Shown here: piece by piece, positions 42,420-52,502 of the stretch | Position numbering within the stretch: position 1 is the stretch's first letter | How the letters are laid out: each line of letters begins with the position of its first letter | Source of the DNA: Anaerolineae bacterium | Lineage (GTDB): Bacteria; Chloroflexota; Anaerolineae; Aggregatilineales; Phototrophicaceae | Reading direction: 5' to 3' | Length of the DNA stretch: 64,000 nucleotides | NCBI GenBank assembly: GCA_022843385.1 | Contig: JALHNT010000003.1 | Coordinates: forward strand, 124,001 to 188,000 | Notes under the pieces: model-generated | What the model was told of the DNA's origin: nothing | What the model saw: the letters and a program-made list of their open reading frames with translations, nothing else | Database searches by the model: none | Made by a program: the position numbers and the translations under genes

Positions 42420-43625
42420 ATGAGCAGCAATCAACCACTCGCAGACCGCATCCGCCCTAAAACGCTCGATGAATTCATCGGGCAGAAGCATCTGGTTGGG
42501 CCGGGCAAACCCCTCTACCTGGCGATCCAGCAGAATCGCATCTATTCGATGTTGTTCTGGGGGCCGCCGGGCGTCGGCAAAACGACTCTGGCGCGCATTA
42601 TCGCCAGCCAGACCAACCGCCCATACTTTGAACTTTCAGCCGTTTCAGCCGGCAAGGCCGAAATCCGCGCCATCGTCGAGCAAGTGCAGGCCGAAGGCAA
42701 GCGCGATCTGTTCACAACCGAAGCCGAGTCTGGCCCGCGCAGCGCCGTGCTGTTCCTCGATGAGATTCATCGCTTCAACAAAGCCCAGCAGGATTTCCTG
42801 CTCCCTTATGTTGAGGATGGGACATTGATTCTGATCGGAGCGACCACCGAGAATCCCAGCTTCGAGGTCAATTCGGCGCTGCTCTCGCGCAGCCGGGTAT
42901 TTGTGCTGGAAGCGCTGACCGTCGATGAGATTGGTCAGATTGTGCGGCAAGGGGCGGCGGAACTGGGCATCACCATCGCTGATGAGGCGGTGACTTTTCT
43001 GGCGGAATTCGCCAATGGCGACGCGCGCCAATCGCTCAACCTGCTGCAAACGTCATCAGAACTCTATGCCCAGGAAAGCCACAGCGTCAGTGTGGATGAT
43101 CTGAAGAATGCGCTGCAATCCAAATTCCTGCGTTATGACAAAGGCGCGGAAGAGCACTACGATACGGTCAGCGCTTACATCAAGAGTATGCGCGCCAGCA
43201 ACGTTGATGCCGCCCTCTATTATCTGGCGCGGATGGTGAATGGCGGCGAAGACCCGAAATTCATCGCTCGCCGTATGGTGATCTTCGCCAGCGAAGACGT
43301 TGGGAATGCCCAGCCGACGGCGCTGGTCGTCGCCAATGAGGTGTTCCGCGCCGTTGAAACCATCGGGCTGCCGGAATGTCAGTTCAATCTGGCACAGGGT
43401 ACAGTTTATCTGGCGTTAGCGCCGAAGGATCGCACCTCAGGCGACGCCTATTTCGCTGCCCTCGACGATGTCAACAAGCTGGGTAATCTGCCCATCCCGT
43501 TGAACCTGCGGAATGCGCCGACCAAACTGATGAAGGAACTGGGTTATAGCAAAGGTTACGAGCAGTACACCGATGCTGACCTGCTGCCGGAAAAACTCAA
43601 AGGCCGCAAATACTACCGCAAATGA
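42420..43625 (+). CDS. rarA: Replication-associated recombination protein A (AAA+ ATPase)
   Basis: 401 residues. [21 protein letters not shown], Walker [15 protein letters not shown], Walker [18 protein letters not shown], sensor 1 [20 protein letters not shown] and the C-terminal [18 protein letters not shown] define RarA/MgsA. It acts at stalled replication forks as a tetrameric clamp-loader-like ATPase. No Shine-Dalgarno is seen before the ATG at 42420; a possible -10 (TAGAAT, 42381-42386) overlaps the divergent promoter. The stop is 1 base from the convergent exopolysaccharide operon end. Confidence 0.96.
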   Translation: MSSNQPLADRIRPKTLDEFIGQKHLVGPGKPLYLAIQQNRIYSMLFWGPPGVGKTTLARIIASQTNRPYFELSAVSAGKAEIRAIVEQVQAEGKRDLFTTEAESGPRSAVLFLDEIHRFNKAQQDFLLPYVEDGTLILIGATTENPSFEVNSALLSRSRVFVLEALTVDEIGQIVRQGAAELGITIADEAVTFLAEFANGDARQSLNLLQTSSELYAQESHSVSVDDLKNALQSKFLRYDKGAEEHYDTVSAYIKSMRASNVDAALYYLARMVNGGEDPKFIARRMVIFASEDVGNAQPTALVVANEVFRAVETIGLPECQFNLAQGTVYLALAPKDRTSGDAYFAALDDVNKLGNLPIPLNLRNAPTKLMKELGYSKGYEQYTDADLLPEKLKGRKYYRK

Positions 43626-43626
43626 G

Positions 43627-45156
43627 CTAATACGCGCCTTTGCTCATCAAAACCGATGGGATGGTCTGGATGATGATCTGGATGTCGAGCCAGATCGAGT
43701 AGTTGCGGATGTAATTCATGTCCAGCCGCACCCGTTCTTCATAGGTGATCTCGCTGCGTCCCGAAATCTGCCATAGTCCGGTGATGCCTGGCTTAACGGT
43801 GAACAAATTCAGACCCCACTTGCCGTAACGCTCGACTTCTTCCATCGTAATCATGCGTGGCCCGACGATGCTCATCTCGCCGCGCAGCACGTTCACCAGT
43901 TGCGGTAGCTCATCTACGCTGGTCTTGCGCAGAAAGGCACCAATCTGCGTGATGCGGGGATCGTTCTTCAGCTTGAAATACTTGTTCCACTCTTCTCGAG
44001 CTGACGAATCGCGTTCCAGCAGCTCATCCAGCACTTCTTTCGAGTTGATGACCATCGTGCGGAACTTGAACGCATCGAACTCCTTGCCACCCACACCCAC
44101 TACCCGGCGGCGGTAGAAGATTGGGCCGGGATCGGTGCGCTTCATAATCAGGATGATGATAAGGAACAGCGGCGAAAGGGCAATCAGTCCCAGCGCAGCC
44201 CCTACATAATCCAGCACCATCTTGGCGAGGATATTGCTGCCCGTCAGCCGGAAGCGATTGACGCTGACCATCGGAATGCTGGCGACATCCTGAATCTGCA
44301 CACCAGTTGTCAGGATTTCGTACATGCCAGAAGATAACCACATGGTTACGTCTTCTGAATTGACGAATCGCCGAAACAGGTCAACCATGTTTTCGCGGTG
44401 GATGCCGCTGGTCGCCACAATCAATCGTTCAATCCCAAAGCGCTGTGCCAGCACTTCCGCACGGCTGGTTGGCCCGTGAACCATCAAGCCCGGCAGGACT
44501 TCTTCACCAGGCTTCAGGTTGTCATCCAGAAAACCAATGATGTTGATGCCTGCGGCGGGTTGGTTCATGAGTTGTTCGGCAATGGCGACGCCTTCTTCAT
44601 TCGCCCCAACGATATAGCAGGGTGTGATGAAGTGCCCGTTCCGTCGCAGCGCGTAAATCAGTCGGCGAAACAGAAAGCGTTCGGTGAATACCAGGATGAT
44701 TGTCAAACCCCAACCAAGAATGAGCCAACCGCGCGCCACGACGAGAAATGGATCAATGAATCCAGCAAAAATCACCAGGGTGATTCCGATGGTACACGCA
44801 TTAAAGACATTGGCATACTCGCGCAGTCCACCAAACAGAACTGAAGAATCGTATAATTTGAAAGCCACGAACAAGCCAATCCAGCCGATCATGATAAAGC
44901 CGGTCAAGCGGGCATATAACCAGTAATCGACGACTGCTTCCGGGTCGAACAGGCTGGTGGTGTCAAGAATAAAACGAATGTTGAACGCAATCAGGAAGGC
45001 CACCCCGATCATGGTGGTATCCATCAGCACCAGCAGCAAACGAGCCGCCTGAAACTTGGTGCGGCTGTTGCGGCGGACATAGCCCATCAGACCGCGTGGG
45101 CGCGTCCGGTTTGTTGATGTTCCCAGCCCTGCTGGATCAATGACCTGTGTACTCAT
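43627..45156 (-). CDS. Polyprenyl glycosylphosphotransferase (WcaJ/WbaP type)
   Basis: 509 residues. About five membrane segments in the first 150 residues, a Rossmann-like CoA-binding domain (about 175-290, CYIVGANEEGVAIAEQLM), then the bacterial sugar transferase domain: VLDYVGAALGLIALSPLFL, FDAFKFRTM, KTSVDELPQLVNVLRGEMS and IVGPR, GITGLWQISGRS. It adds the first sugar-phosphate to undecaprenyl phosphate to start exopolysaccharide repeat synthesis. ATG at 45156 follows AAGGGA. Last gene of the minus-strand operon. Confidence 0.95.
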   Translation of the reverse strand: MSTQVIDPAGLGTSTNRTRPRGLMGYVRRNSRTKFQAARLLLVLMDTTMIGVAFLIAFNIRFILDTTSLFDPEAVVDYWLYARLTGFIMIGWIGLFVAFKLYDSSVLFGGLREYANVFNACTIGITLVIFAGFIDPFLVVARGWLILGWGLTIILVFTERFLFRRLIYALRRNGHFITPCYIVGANEEGVAIAEQLMNQPAAGINIIGFLDDNLKPGEEVLPGLMVHGPTSRAEVLAQRFGIERLIVATSGIHRENMVDLFRRFVNSEDVTMWLSSGMYEILTTGVQIQDVASIPMVSVNRFRLTGSNILAKMVLDYVGAALGLIALSPLFLIIILIMKRTDPGPIFYRRRVVGVGGKEFDAFKFRTMVINSKEVLDELLERDSSAREEWNKYFKLKNDPRITQIGAFLRKTSVDELPQLVNVLRGEMSIVGPRMITMEEVERYGKWGLNLFTVKPGITGLWQISGRSEITYEERVRLDMNYIRNYSIWLDIQIIIQTIPSVLMSKGAY

Positions 45157-45166
45157 GACGATCCCT

Positions 45167-46384
45167 TCAACCACCGCTTCGCTTCATGCCCGTTCGCGAC
45201 TCATCAATCGCTCTGGCGTACAATGTCTCAAACCGCTCCGCTGCCCCATCCCATGTATGATAGGTTTCAACATAGGTTCGACCGGCTGCACCGACGGCTG
45301 CTCGTCGATCGGCGGACTGTAGCAGCGACAGGATATGACTAGCGATTTCCTCAGGCTTCTCGCCGACCAAGAGATCGCGTTCGTTTTCTGTTTGCAGTGC
45401 CGAGCTCGCCTGTTTGGAGCATACCACCGGCGTTTCCATCGCCATTGCTTCCAACACCTTGTTCTGAATGCCAACGCCATAGCGAACTGTGCTGATGGCG
45501 ACCGCTGCCTCAGCCAGGTAGGGGCGTAAATCCGGAACAAAGCCGGTGATAGTGATGCGCTTGTCGTTCCCCATCTCTATCACTTCTGGAGCAGGATCTT
45601 TGCCGACAATGTACAGCTCAACGTCAGGTTGCTGCTGCCAGACCAGCGGCATGATCTGTTGTGTCAGATCGGCCACTGCCGCCACATTAGCATGATAACT
45701 CATTTTGCCAGTGAAAATCAGACGTCGTGGATGGCGCGCTGCTGCTTGCGGTTGAAAATAGGCCAGATCAACCCCATTGGGGATGACAGCAATTCGTTGC
45801 TCATCGCTTCCGAGTTCTACCAATGCGCGACGATCAGCCTGGCTTGTGACTGCTACCTGAGGGAAGCGTTGGGTCAATTGCCCTTCAAACCGGCGCGTTC
45901 GTTTCAGGTCAAGCAGCGCCATCAGCCGGCTTTTCAGGCTGGGGGCGTCCTGCATGACCTTGCTGAACAATAGGGAAATACTATCCACTGAATCAAAGAC
46001 GATGGGTAACTTACCCAGCGAGTCAGCCAATACCGCCCCGCGTAAATGTTCGACATGTGCTACATCGAAGGACTGCTCCGACAGCAATTGATGGACTGCT
46101 TGAGCAAATGCCGGAGAGCGCGAATAAGCTGCCTGTACCGGAAATGACCCTGGCAGCGCCATCAACCCGTTTAGCAGTGTTTGCGCTTTGCTGTGGGGAA
46201 CGATGTGTACAGCCTGACAGAGTTGGCGCAGAATCGGCAGCGCTTCACCCTCATCGCCGGGCGGTTGCAGCGCCAGCAGTGTCAGCTTGTGACCGCGCTC
46301 AGCCTGCGCCTTCAGAATGTTGAATGGGCGCACGCGGATCAGTGATGGTATGTAGGGCGACACAAACAGAATGCGCATCATCAT
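45167..46384 (-). CDS. GT4-type glycosyltransferase
   Basis: 405 residues of GT-B fold. N-terminal MRILFVSPYIPSLIRVRPFN, C-terminal nucleotide site RLIFTGKMSYHANVAAVADL, ITGFVPDLRPYLAEAAVAIS and GVGIQNKVLEAMAMETPVV. These resemble the TIGR03087-type transferases of exosortase-linked and Stp1/HreP clusters. It extends the lipid-linked exopolysaccharide repeat in the cytoplasm. It begins directly after the stop of the next transferase (TAG then ATG) and a run of three ATG makes the exact start uncertain. Confidence 0.9.
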   Translation of the reverse strand: MMMRILFVSPYIPSLIRVRPFNILKAQAERGHKLTLLALQPPGDEGEALPILRQLCQAVHIVPHSKAQTLLNGLMALPGSFPVQAAYSRSPAFAQAVHQLLSEQSFDVAHVEHLRGAVLADSLGKLPIVFDSVDSISLLFSKVMQDAPSLKSRLMALLDLKRTRRFEGQLTQRFPQVAVTSQADRRALVELGSDEQRIAVIPNGVDLAYFQPQAAARHPRRLIFTGKMSYHANVAAVADLTQQIMPLVWQQQPDVELYIVGKDPAPEVIEMGNDKRITITGFVPDLRPYLAEAAVAISTVRYGVGIQNKVLEAMAMETPVVCSKQASSALQTENERDLLVGEKPEEIASHILSLLQSADRRAAVGAAGRTYVETYHTWDGAAERFETLYARAIDESRTGMKRSGG

Positions 46385-47572
46385 CTACACGCCATATAAC
46401 GCATCAAGCGGTTTACAGGCTTGACGGTAATCATACAATCGCTCGGCAGTTGCCCGTCCATGCTGAGTGACCTGTTGGTTAAGGGCATTGTCAGTCAACA
46501 GACGTGAAGTCGCTGCCGCAAATGCGCCTGGCTCATCGGCCACCAGTATATCTTCGCCATGCCGCACCGCGATGCCCTCACAACCGACTGTCGTGCTGAC
46601 CATGGGGATGCCTTGCGATAGTGCGTTCAGAATCTTGACGCGCATCCCGCCACCCGCTTTCAGCGGCACCACCATCATGCTGGAGGCTTCCAGATAAGGC
46701 AGCGGATCAGGCACATACCCCGTGACTGTTAAGGATGAATCCGTTTGGGTACGCTCAGTGATGCTGGCTGGAGGTCGCGCCCCGATCAAGGTGCAGCGCA
46801 CATCCGGTACCTGCTGCTTCACCAATGGGTAGATTTCATCCAGAAACCAGGTGATGCCTTCGATGTTGGGCGGCCAGTACATCGTGCCAATATGGACAAT
46901 ATGCGGTTGCTTCGGCTGGCGCATCACCTGTGCCTGTTCGTCGGTATCAATCGCTATGGGGATGACGGTCATGTCAGGGCGCGCTCCTGCTTCGACGAGC
47001 GCCTGCTTATCCTCGTCGCTAACCGCCAGCACCGCGTCAAAAGCCCGGCACAGATCACCCTCGTAACGTTTCAGCAGTCGCCAGTCACGCTCGAGGATAT
47101 ATTTCATCGGTTTGGTGACTGGCATGGTTTCAGCCAGTCGCTTGTAAAGAAGCCACAATGCATTGTGTAAATCCAGCACTTTGCGGCTTTTGCTGAAGGG
47201 CAGGGCATACTGCCCCATGTTGAGTTGGTCAGCATGAACCACATCGAAATGGGTCGTGGCGGCCAGTTCGGCCAGCACTGACCTCATCTCGGAACGTTCA
47301 TCTCGCAGCATCATCCAGGGTTGATTGGTCAGCACACTTTTTCCCAGAAATGCCAGATCGCGCACCGGTGAACGAGTGATCGGCACGGTGATGACTCGCT
47401 CGCACAGGCTCTTGAGATGATCAATATACTCTGGCTTGTCATTGTCGCGCACGAACGATACCAGTGTCACCTGATGTTTCTGTGCCAGATACTTGAGTAC
47501 ATAATAGGTTTTGACCTTCGGGCCACTATCCGGAGGATAGGGCAAAACCTGTGTCAGCAGCAATACGCGCAT
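46385..47572 (-). CDS. GT4-type glycosyltransferase
   Basis: 395 residues, GT-B fold, paralog of the preceding transferase in the operon. N-terminal RVLLLTQVLPYPPDSGPKVK, central PHIVHIGTMYWPPNIEGITW, then VTGYVPDPLPYLEASSMMVV and GGGMRVKILNALSQGIPMV with the donor-binding Glu/Lys pattern. Adds one sugar of the exopolysaccharide repeat; donor and acceptor unknown. Weak ribosome site, 32 bases after the oxidoreductase gene. Confidence 0.9.
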   Translation of the reverse strand: MRVLLLTQVLPYPPDSGPKVKTYYVLKYLAQKHQVTLVSFVRDNDKPEYIDHLKSLCERVITVPITRSPVRDLAFLGKSVLTNQPWMMLRDERSEMRSVLAELAATTHFDVVHADQLNMGQYALPFSKSRKVLDLHNALWLLYKRLAETMPVTKPMKYILERDWRLLKRYEGDLCRAFDAVLAVSDEDKQALVEAGARPDMTVIPIAIDTDEQAQVMRQPKQPHIVHIGTMYWPPNIEGITWFLDEIYPLVKQQVPDVRCTLIGARPPASITERTQTDSSLTVTGYVPDPLPYLEASSMMVVPLKAGGGMRVKILNALSQGIPMVSTTVGCEGIAVRHGEDILVADEPGAFAAATSRLLTDNALNQQVTQHGRATAERLYDYRQACKPLDALYGV

Positions 47573-47604
47573 AGGGCTTCTGATCTTGTGTGTTTGATAA
47601 GGCG

Positions 47605-48933
47605 CTAAGGTACCGCTTGCACCGAAACAGAATTCATCGGCTGGCGCAGGATCTCTTGTGCCAGCCGGCGAGCATGGTTGATGACCGCTTCGCTCGTCGG
47701 CAGCTCAGGGAAGACCTGACTGCTGTTCGCCAAATACAGATTGGTGTAAGGCGTCGCAAATTTAGGTGTGTGACGCGCCGCATGGATGGCATAAATCGGC
47801 TCGACATAACGGGATCGTGTGACGGCAAACCATCGTACCTGCTGCTCATCAAATTCTGGGAACAGCGGTTTTAGATGGCTGATCCAGGCTTTACGGATGT
47901 CTTCATCGCTCACGCCCATCCAGTCATTATCCGGCGCGGTGTAACGCGGCAGATACACCAGACTCAGATCAGATTGGGTTGGATGGGGCGTTTCGATAAT
48001 CGTCGCAAACGGATAATTGGGGTCTGTCAGGTGTAGCGTCCAATAGTCCGTCAGCGGTTTTTCCAGCACCATCACCGGGCAAATGAGCCCCAGGTACTTG
48101 GATTGCCCCAGTTGTTGCAGATAAATGCTGCTGGCACTGGGGATAAGGTGCATAAAATTCGGTGTTGCAATCGCAGCGATGACACGATCAAAGGTTTCGG
48201 CTTGTTTCGAGGTGCGAATGGAACCCACACCATCCTGCGTCAGCTCAATTTCGCGCACGCGAACCCCGGTTTCGATCTTGCCGCCGTGCGACCGAATCGC
48301 ACCTGCCAGAGCTTCGATCAGGGCATAGTGCCCCCGCTTCAGGTAGCCAATCGACCCCGCCATATGGGGCGCAGTGCGGATACTCGACATGCGGTTCAGC
48401 CAGGCCCAGACAAATGCTGCCGAAACATGGTCATATACCCAGTCGAACTTGGCTTCGAGCAACGGCTTCCACAGGCGCTCAAACACCTCGCCTCCAACCG
48501 TCTCCAGCAGCCAGTCCTTGGCAGTCACCGCATCCAGTATCTCCCAATCCATTGGACTACGCGCACGCCAGATCAGATTACCGAGCCGGATCCGGTCACG
48601 CAGCCCCAGAATGGGAAATCTCAAGAAGTCGATGATATTGCTGAGCGGATGGATTTCCTCCTGATGCAGGAAACCAGCGCGAGCAGACTGAAAGACCAGT
48701 TCATTGTCGATGCCAAGCTCAGCGCAGAGCGCTTGCAGACCACTGTCGGACGGTACAAACGTCTGCTGAGAACGAGGCACACGGAGACCCTGGTCAAAGA
48801 CCAGCTCGCCACTCATACCGCCCAATTCTGCGCCCTGTTCCAGCACTGTCACATCGACCCCTGCCTTGACCAGATGGTAAGCCAGGGTCATGCCCATCAG
48901 TCCGCCGCCGATGATGCTTACCCGCATCATCAT
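47605..48933 (-). CDS. FAD-dependent amine oxidase/desaturase-like oxidoreductase
   Basis: 442 residues. N-terminal FAD fold RVSIIGGGLMGMTLAYHLVK with the continuing ADP-ribose Glu (VTVLEQGAELGGM), central substrate domain and a C-terminal FAD segment YTNLYLANSSQVFPELPTSE. Close in pattern to protoporphyrinogen-oxidase or UDP-galactopyranose-mutase-like proteins found in polysaccharide clusters. It may modify a sugar nucleotide or lipid carrier. Start ATG 48933 overlaps the upstream stop by ATGA. The 13 codons upstream of it belong to the neighbour's frame region and are unlikely. Confidence 0.83.
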   Translation of the reverse strand: MMMRVSIIGGGLMGMTLAYHLVKAGVDVTVLEQGAELGGMSGELVFDQGLRVPRSQQTFVPSDSGLQALCAELGIDNELVFQSARAGFLHQEEIHPLSNIIDFLRFPILGLRDRIRLGNLIWRARSPMDWEILDAVTAKDWLLETVGGEVFERLWKPLLEAKFDWVYDHVSAAFVWAWLNRMSSIRTAPHMAGSIGYLKRGHYALIEALAGAIRSHGGKIETGVRVREIELTQDGVGSIRTSKQAETFDRVIAAIATPNFMHLIPSASSIYLQQLGQSKYLGLICPVMVLEKPLTDYWTLHLTDPNYPFATIIETPHPTQSDLSLVYLPRYTAPDNDWMGVSDEDIRKAWISHLKPLFPEFDEQQVRWFAVTRSRYVEPIYAIHAARHTPKFATPYTNLYLANSSQVFPELPTSEAVINHARRLAQEILRQPMNSVSVQAVP

Positions 48934-49376
48934 GCTCGCTTCTTGCCGCTTTCGCTGCGTGCTACAATCCACACCCCTGTCACAATCACGGCAAAACCAA
49001 TGACTCGGGGCAGTGTGATCTGTTCATGGAACAAGACTGCGCCACCAATCAGAACTGCCATGTAGGTCAGGCTGAGGAAGGGATAGGCGAAGCTCAGATC
49101 GGCCTTTGAGAGCGCCAGCAGCCACAACAGGGTGCTGATGAGAAAAATCCCAATACCAACGATGAGCAGGGGATTTGTAGCCATGTGCAGCAAGGTTTCC
49201 ACACTGAGCTGTACTTTGCCCACGGAATTCATGCCAGCCTTGAGAATGAGCTGGCCTACAGCACCGAAGGCGACACTGCTCAATAGCAGTCCAATCGACT
49301 GTAAATTTGTGTTAGAAAGTGAGTTCGATGCCATCATCGTATTCGCTGTAACGGTGTCAACATTGGTAAGACGCAT
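48930..49376 (-). CDS. EamA/SMR-type small membrane transporter (ArnE/F-like)
   Basis: 148 residues with four membrane segments (about 28-50, 65-90, 95-115, 120-140) in the small multidrug resistance/EamA pattern, including FGAVGQLILKAGMNSVG near the first helix and AYPFLSLTYMAVLIGGAVLF. ArnE/ArnF proteins of this shape flip lipid-linked sugars; in an exopolysaccharide operon a flippase-like role is plausible. No Wzx-type flippase is seen in the operon, which adds interest. AGGAGG is 5 bases before the ATG. Overlaps the oxidoreductase by 4 bases. Confidence 0.82.
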   Translation of the reverse strand: MRLTNVDTVTANTMMASNSLSNTNLQSIGLLLSSVAFGAVGQLILKAGMNSVGKVQLSVETLLHMATNPLLIVGIGIFLISTLLWLLALSKADLSFAYPFLSLTYMAVLIGGAVLFHEQITLPRVIGFAVIVTGVWIVARSESGKKRA

Positions 49377-49441
49377 GCATTCCTCCTGAATCAATCACCT
49401 TCAGGATATGCTCCCTAACCTTACAGCTACCTATCGTTTCC

Positions 49442-50998
49442 TTAACGGTTGCGCAGGCGGATGAAGGCCACGATGCCGCTGCAGAAAACGAGTGCTGCCA
49501 TCATCCCACCCAGGACTGTTTGTCCGGCATAATTGTCTCGGGTAAATGGGATTATGTTTGCGTCAGCTTGTTCGCGTGTCGGGAAAGGCGTGGTGGTCGG
49601 CTCCAGTTCCTGAAACACCGTGGCCGTCGGCAGCAGTGTCTGAGTAGGACGAAATGCAATGGTTGGTTCAGGTCGTAAGTTACCCGTGAGGTAACTGTAC
49701 CAGACTTCCAGTTCGTCGGTTGATGATTGCTTGCCTGGGTAATTTTCGCGCAAACCGCGCGTGAACCACGTCAGGTGCAGTTCGTTAGAATTTCCGACCT
49801 CGACCTGCGGCCATTCCGGTCGTTTGTCGCGGCTGTAATAGATTCGCTGAGGTGCTAACCAGAGATCAGTGGCTGGTTGATAGACCACATGATACAGCGA
49901 GGGATTAGCTGTTGAGGTCTCATTGGGTAACCCTACCCCAAAGAAATGGACGAATCCTAAGCGGTCAGTCTCCAGGATGTAATGATCGAGCGGCGTGTCG
50001 TTCATCCGCCGCGCGATGATCCCCGGAACAGGCTGTGAATCTGACCAGGTCGCTCCATCATCCGATGACAACTGATAATAGATGAAGCGATCTGTATCGT
50101 CAGAGTAGCGCCAAACGGCGAGAATGTCGCCATTACGCACCTCAGTCAACCCAATCTGGATGGGCTGCCGGTTGGCATTGTTGTCGCCGGATAAAACTAC
50201 TGGCTGAGACCAGGTCTCACCACGATTGTCTGAATAAACAAAGCGCACATCCTGAGGTTGTCCACGGCCAACATACCAGTCCAGACCTTCATCCCACGCA
50301 ATGTAAATGCGACCACTGCTGGACTGAAACACCTGGGGCCGGTCGCTTCCCGTACCTGGATCAATCGACAATGGTACTGCGGGTTGCCAGGTCATCCCAC
50401 CATCAGTTGAACGGCGGTAAAATAGATTGCCACAGAAAGAACAGATGCCAGCCTCAGCATTCAGACTGGTCTCTGCTGCCCATTCTGCTACCTGACCACT
50501 GAAGACAAAGTGCAGAATACCCTCATCATCGGCCAACAAGTCAAGATAATAGCCAGTCTCAGCGAGTTGTGCCGGCCTTGACCAGTTCTGAGCATTTTCG
50601 GATCCGTATACAGGCGCATTGCTGTAATAGAGCGCAGTCTGCTGACGAAAAGCCACATGGATCAGGCCATCGGTGGTGGTTGTAAGAGCGTTTCGTACAG
50701 TATAGCCACCACTCCCCGTAAACAATACGTTGCGCACGCCGGTTGCATCGCCGTCAGTATACTGTGTCCAGTATTGCATCAGGTCGAAACCTGTGTTGTC
50801 GCGGACGATGCTCCCATACCACGAAACGTGGACGTTGTTTTGTCCGTCGATGGCGATTGACTGCCACCAACCATCCCCCAGTAACTCAGAAGCACGCCAA
50901 CTTCGCTGCTCGGTGCTGGGGTCCTGCTGCGCTTGTACGGCGGCAAAAGCACCGACCAGCATCAGCACCCCGACCGGGATAATCCAGTATCGCTTCAT
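49442..50998 (-). CDS. Membrane-anchored sialidase-like (BNR repeat) protein
   Basis: 518 residues. Signal peptide MKRYWIIPVGVLMLVGAF (ending AVQAQ), six-bladed propeller with Asp-box motifs STDGGMTW, YSDNRGETWS and SSDDGATWS, then a Pro/Thr stalk and a C-terminal membrane helix (about 492-513) with RLRNR tail. Asp boxes fold sialidase-type propellers but do not prove sialidase action; the catalytic Arg triad and Tyr/Glu pair are not evident. It may bind the exported polysaccharide. Begins 4 bases after the ligase gene. Confidence 0.8.
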   Translation of the reverse strand: MKRYWIIPVGVLMLVGAFAAVQAQQDPSTEQRSWRASELLGDGWWQSIAIDGQNNVHVSWYGSIVRDNTGFDLMQYWTQYTDGDATGVRNVLFTGSGGYTVRNALTTTTDGLIHVAFRQQTALYYSNAPVYGSENAQNWSRPAQLAETGYYLDLLADDEGILHFVFSGQVAEWAAETSLNAEAGICSFCGNLFYRRSTDGGMTWQPAVPLSIDPGTGSDRPQVFQSSSGRIYIAWDEGLDWYVGRGQPQDVRFVYSDNRGETWSQPVVLSGDNNANRQPIQIGLTEVRNGDILAVWRYSDDTDRFIYYQLSSDDGATWSDSQPVPGIIARRMNDTPLDHYILETDRLGFVHFFGVGLPNETSTANPSLYHVVYQPATDLWLAPQRIYYSRDKRPEWPQVEVGNSNELHLTWFTRGLRENYPGKQSSTDELEVWYSYLTGNLRPEPTIAFRPTQTLLPTATVFQELEPTTTPFPTREQADANIIPFTRDNYAGQTVLGGMMAALVFCSGIVAFIRLRNR

Positions 50999-51002
50999 GG
51001 CA

Positions 51003-52490
51003 TCAACCTCGCGAGAACAGGACAATGCTCTTCAGGGGGGATTGTTGCTGCTCAAACAGGTACAACAACGCCAGACCCATCCCTGGCATCATCCAACACC
51101 AGATCGTAAAGTCCAGTCCGGCCAACCCTTGAGTATAGGGAAATGGGGTTATCCAGTCTCCCAGCATCATCAAAACCATCGTCACCGGCCAGGCTGCCAG
51201 ACAGGTGACTTTTAGCCCATGAACAAAGCCATTATCTGATGGCACGAGACGATACATCTTCAGCAGCATCCAGCCGATTGCCAACCACATTGCGATGAAT
51301 GCGGTGAAGCCAATTACACCGAGTTGGGCAATGATATCGATGTAATTGTTGTGCGACAGGTTGGCCTTGAATCCATAGGTCGAATAATAGAAGTAATATC
51401 CGGTCGGGCCCGTTCCCAGGAAGAAATGCTGCCCTGAAATCTTGAGCGCTTCACTCCATGCGGCTTCGCGCGTTTCGCCAGACTCGGTACTTTCAGCGCT
51501 GAAAGACTGATCGATACTAGCCTGATTGACCCCAACATAGATCGCCACGACTACCAGCCCTACCAGCAGCAACTTGCGCGAATACAGCGCCATGATGATC
51601 CCGATAATCAGCAGATAGGGTACCCAGCCACTTAACCAGGAGAAGCCAAGTGAAATGTTGATATAACCCCAGATGCCGACCAAACCAACGAGGGCGATTT
51701 TCAGGTACCATCGGATTGATTGGTTAAAGAACACCTGTCCGATTGCGAGCCCGGAGACCCAGATTGAAATCACGCCACGCCCGTTCAATGGCCGTGGCAC
51801 ATTGTTGGTGAGAAACCAGATTACCCCAACAACGGCTCCGATGAAGATGAACCACCATACCAGTTTCTTCAGCATATTCACGGATGGAATCAGATTAGCG
51901 AACATCAGCATGGTAAGCGGCGATAGAATCATCACCGCCATATTCATCAGGCGCGGCATCGTCTTGCTTTCCATAAAGGGCCGCACCGCTTCATCGACAT
52001 ACAGGTTGCTCCATGCAAATGAGCAGAGCACTGCGGCGATGAATGCCAGCACCAGATAGTTCAGCCCTGCTGCCCGTATCTCTATCTTGCGGTACACAAC
52101 AAGCTGCCTGAACAACCAGATGCCTGTCCACAGGGCAAGGAACATGAAAGTGAATGTGATCTTGGTACCGGTACCTGTGCCAACTCCATCTGCCAGCGCT
52201 GTCGATACGATGAGCGCCATCAGCGGCATCAGTGGCAGATTGCGGTAGACGAAGATGACCCCGGCCAGCCCAACTATCGCCAGCGCTGGGATATAGGCTT
52301 TCATGATGCTCATCGGGTTGTACAGCTCGGCATCGCGCAGCAGAATCGTGCAGATGACAGTCAGGAGCAGACACAACCCGATCAATCCGGCCCGCAGCGT
52401 CCAATTGTAATATCGATCCAGAAGCCAATAGCGAAGCCGTCCCACCGGCGACCAGCGCCCAAAGACGGAAATCATCACATTTTCAACCAC
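51003..52490 (-). CDS. O-antigen ligase/Wzy-like membrane polymerase
   Basis: 495 residues with about 12 membrane helices and a large extracytoplasmic loop near residues 310-380 (EAAWSEALKISGQHFFLGTG, YSTYGFKANLSHNNYIDII). The LG.GP..Y and SHNNYI pattern is characteristic of the Wzy_C/WaaL family. It would polymerise or ligate the exopolysaccharide repeats. The start is GTG at 52490 with AAGGGAAA 5 bases upstream. An ATG at 52475 is an alternative. Confidence 0.9.
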   Translation of the reverse strand: MVENVMISVFGRWSPVGRLRYWLLDRYYNWTLRAGLIGLCLLLTVICTILLRDAELYNPMSIMKAYIPALAIVGLAGVIFVYRNLPLMPLMALIVSTALADGVGTGTGTKITFTFMFLALWTGIWLFRQLVVYRKIEIRAAGLNYLVLAFIAAVLCSFAWSNLYVDEAVRPFMESKTMPRLMNMAVMILSPLTMLMFANLIPSVNMLKKLVWWFIFIGAVVGVIWFLTNNVPRPLNGRGVISIWVSGLAIGQVFFNQSIRWYLKIALVGLVGIWGYINISLGFSWLSGWVPYLLIIGIIMALYSRKLLLVGLVVVAIYVGVNQASIDQSFSAESTESGETREAAWSEALKISGQHFFLGTGPTGYYFYYSTYGFKANLSHNNYIDIIAQLGVIGFTAFIAMWLAIGWMLLKMYRLVPSDNGFVHGLKVTCLAAWPVTMVLMMLGDWITPFPYTQGLAGLDFTIWCWMMPGMGLALLYLFEQQQSPLKSIVLFSRG

Positions 52491-52502
52491 GACTTTCCCT
52501 TA

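Noticed and set aside
2101-43776. Long frames on the strand opposite to strong genes (for example opposite sdhA, 21618-23816)
   Set aside because: Shadow frames created by codon bias of the real genes; no ribosome sites or protein motifs.
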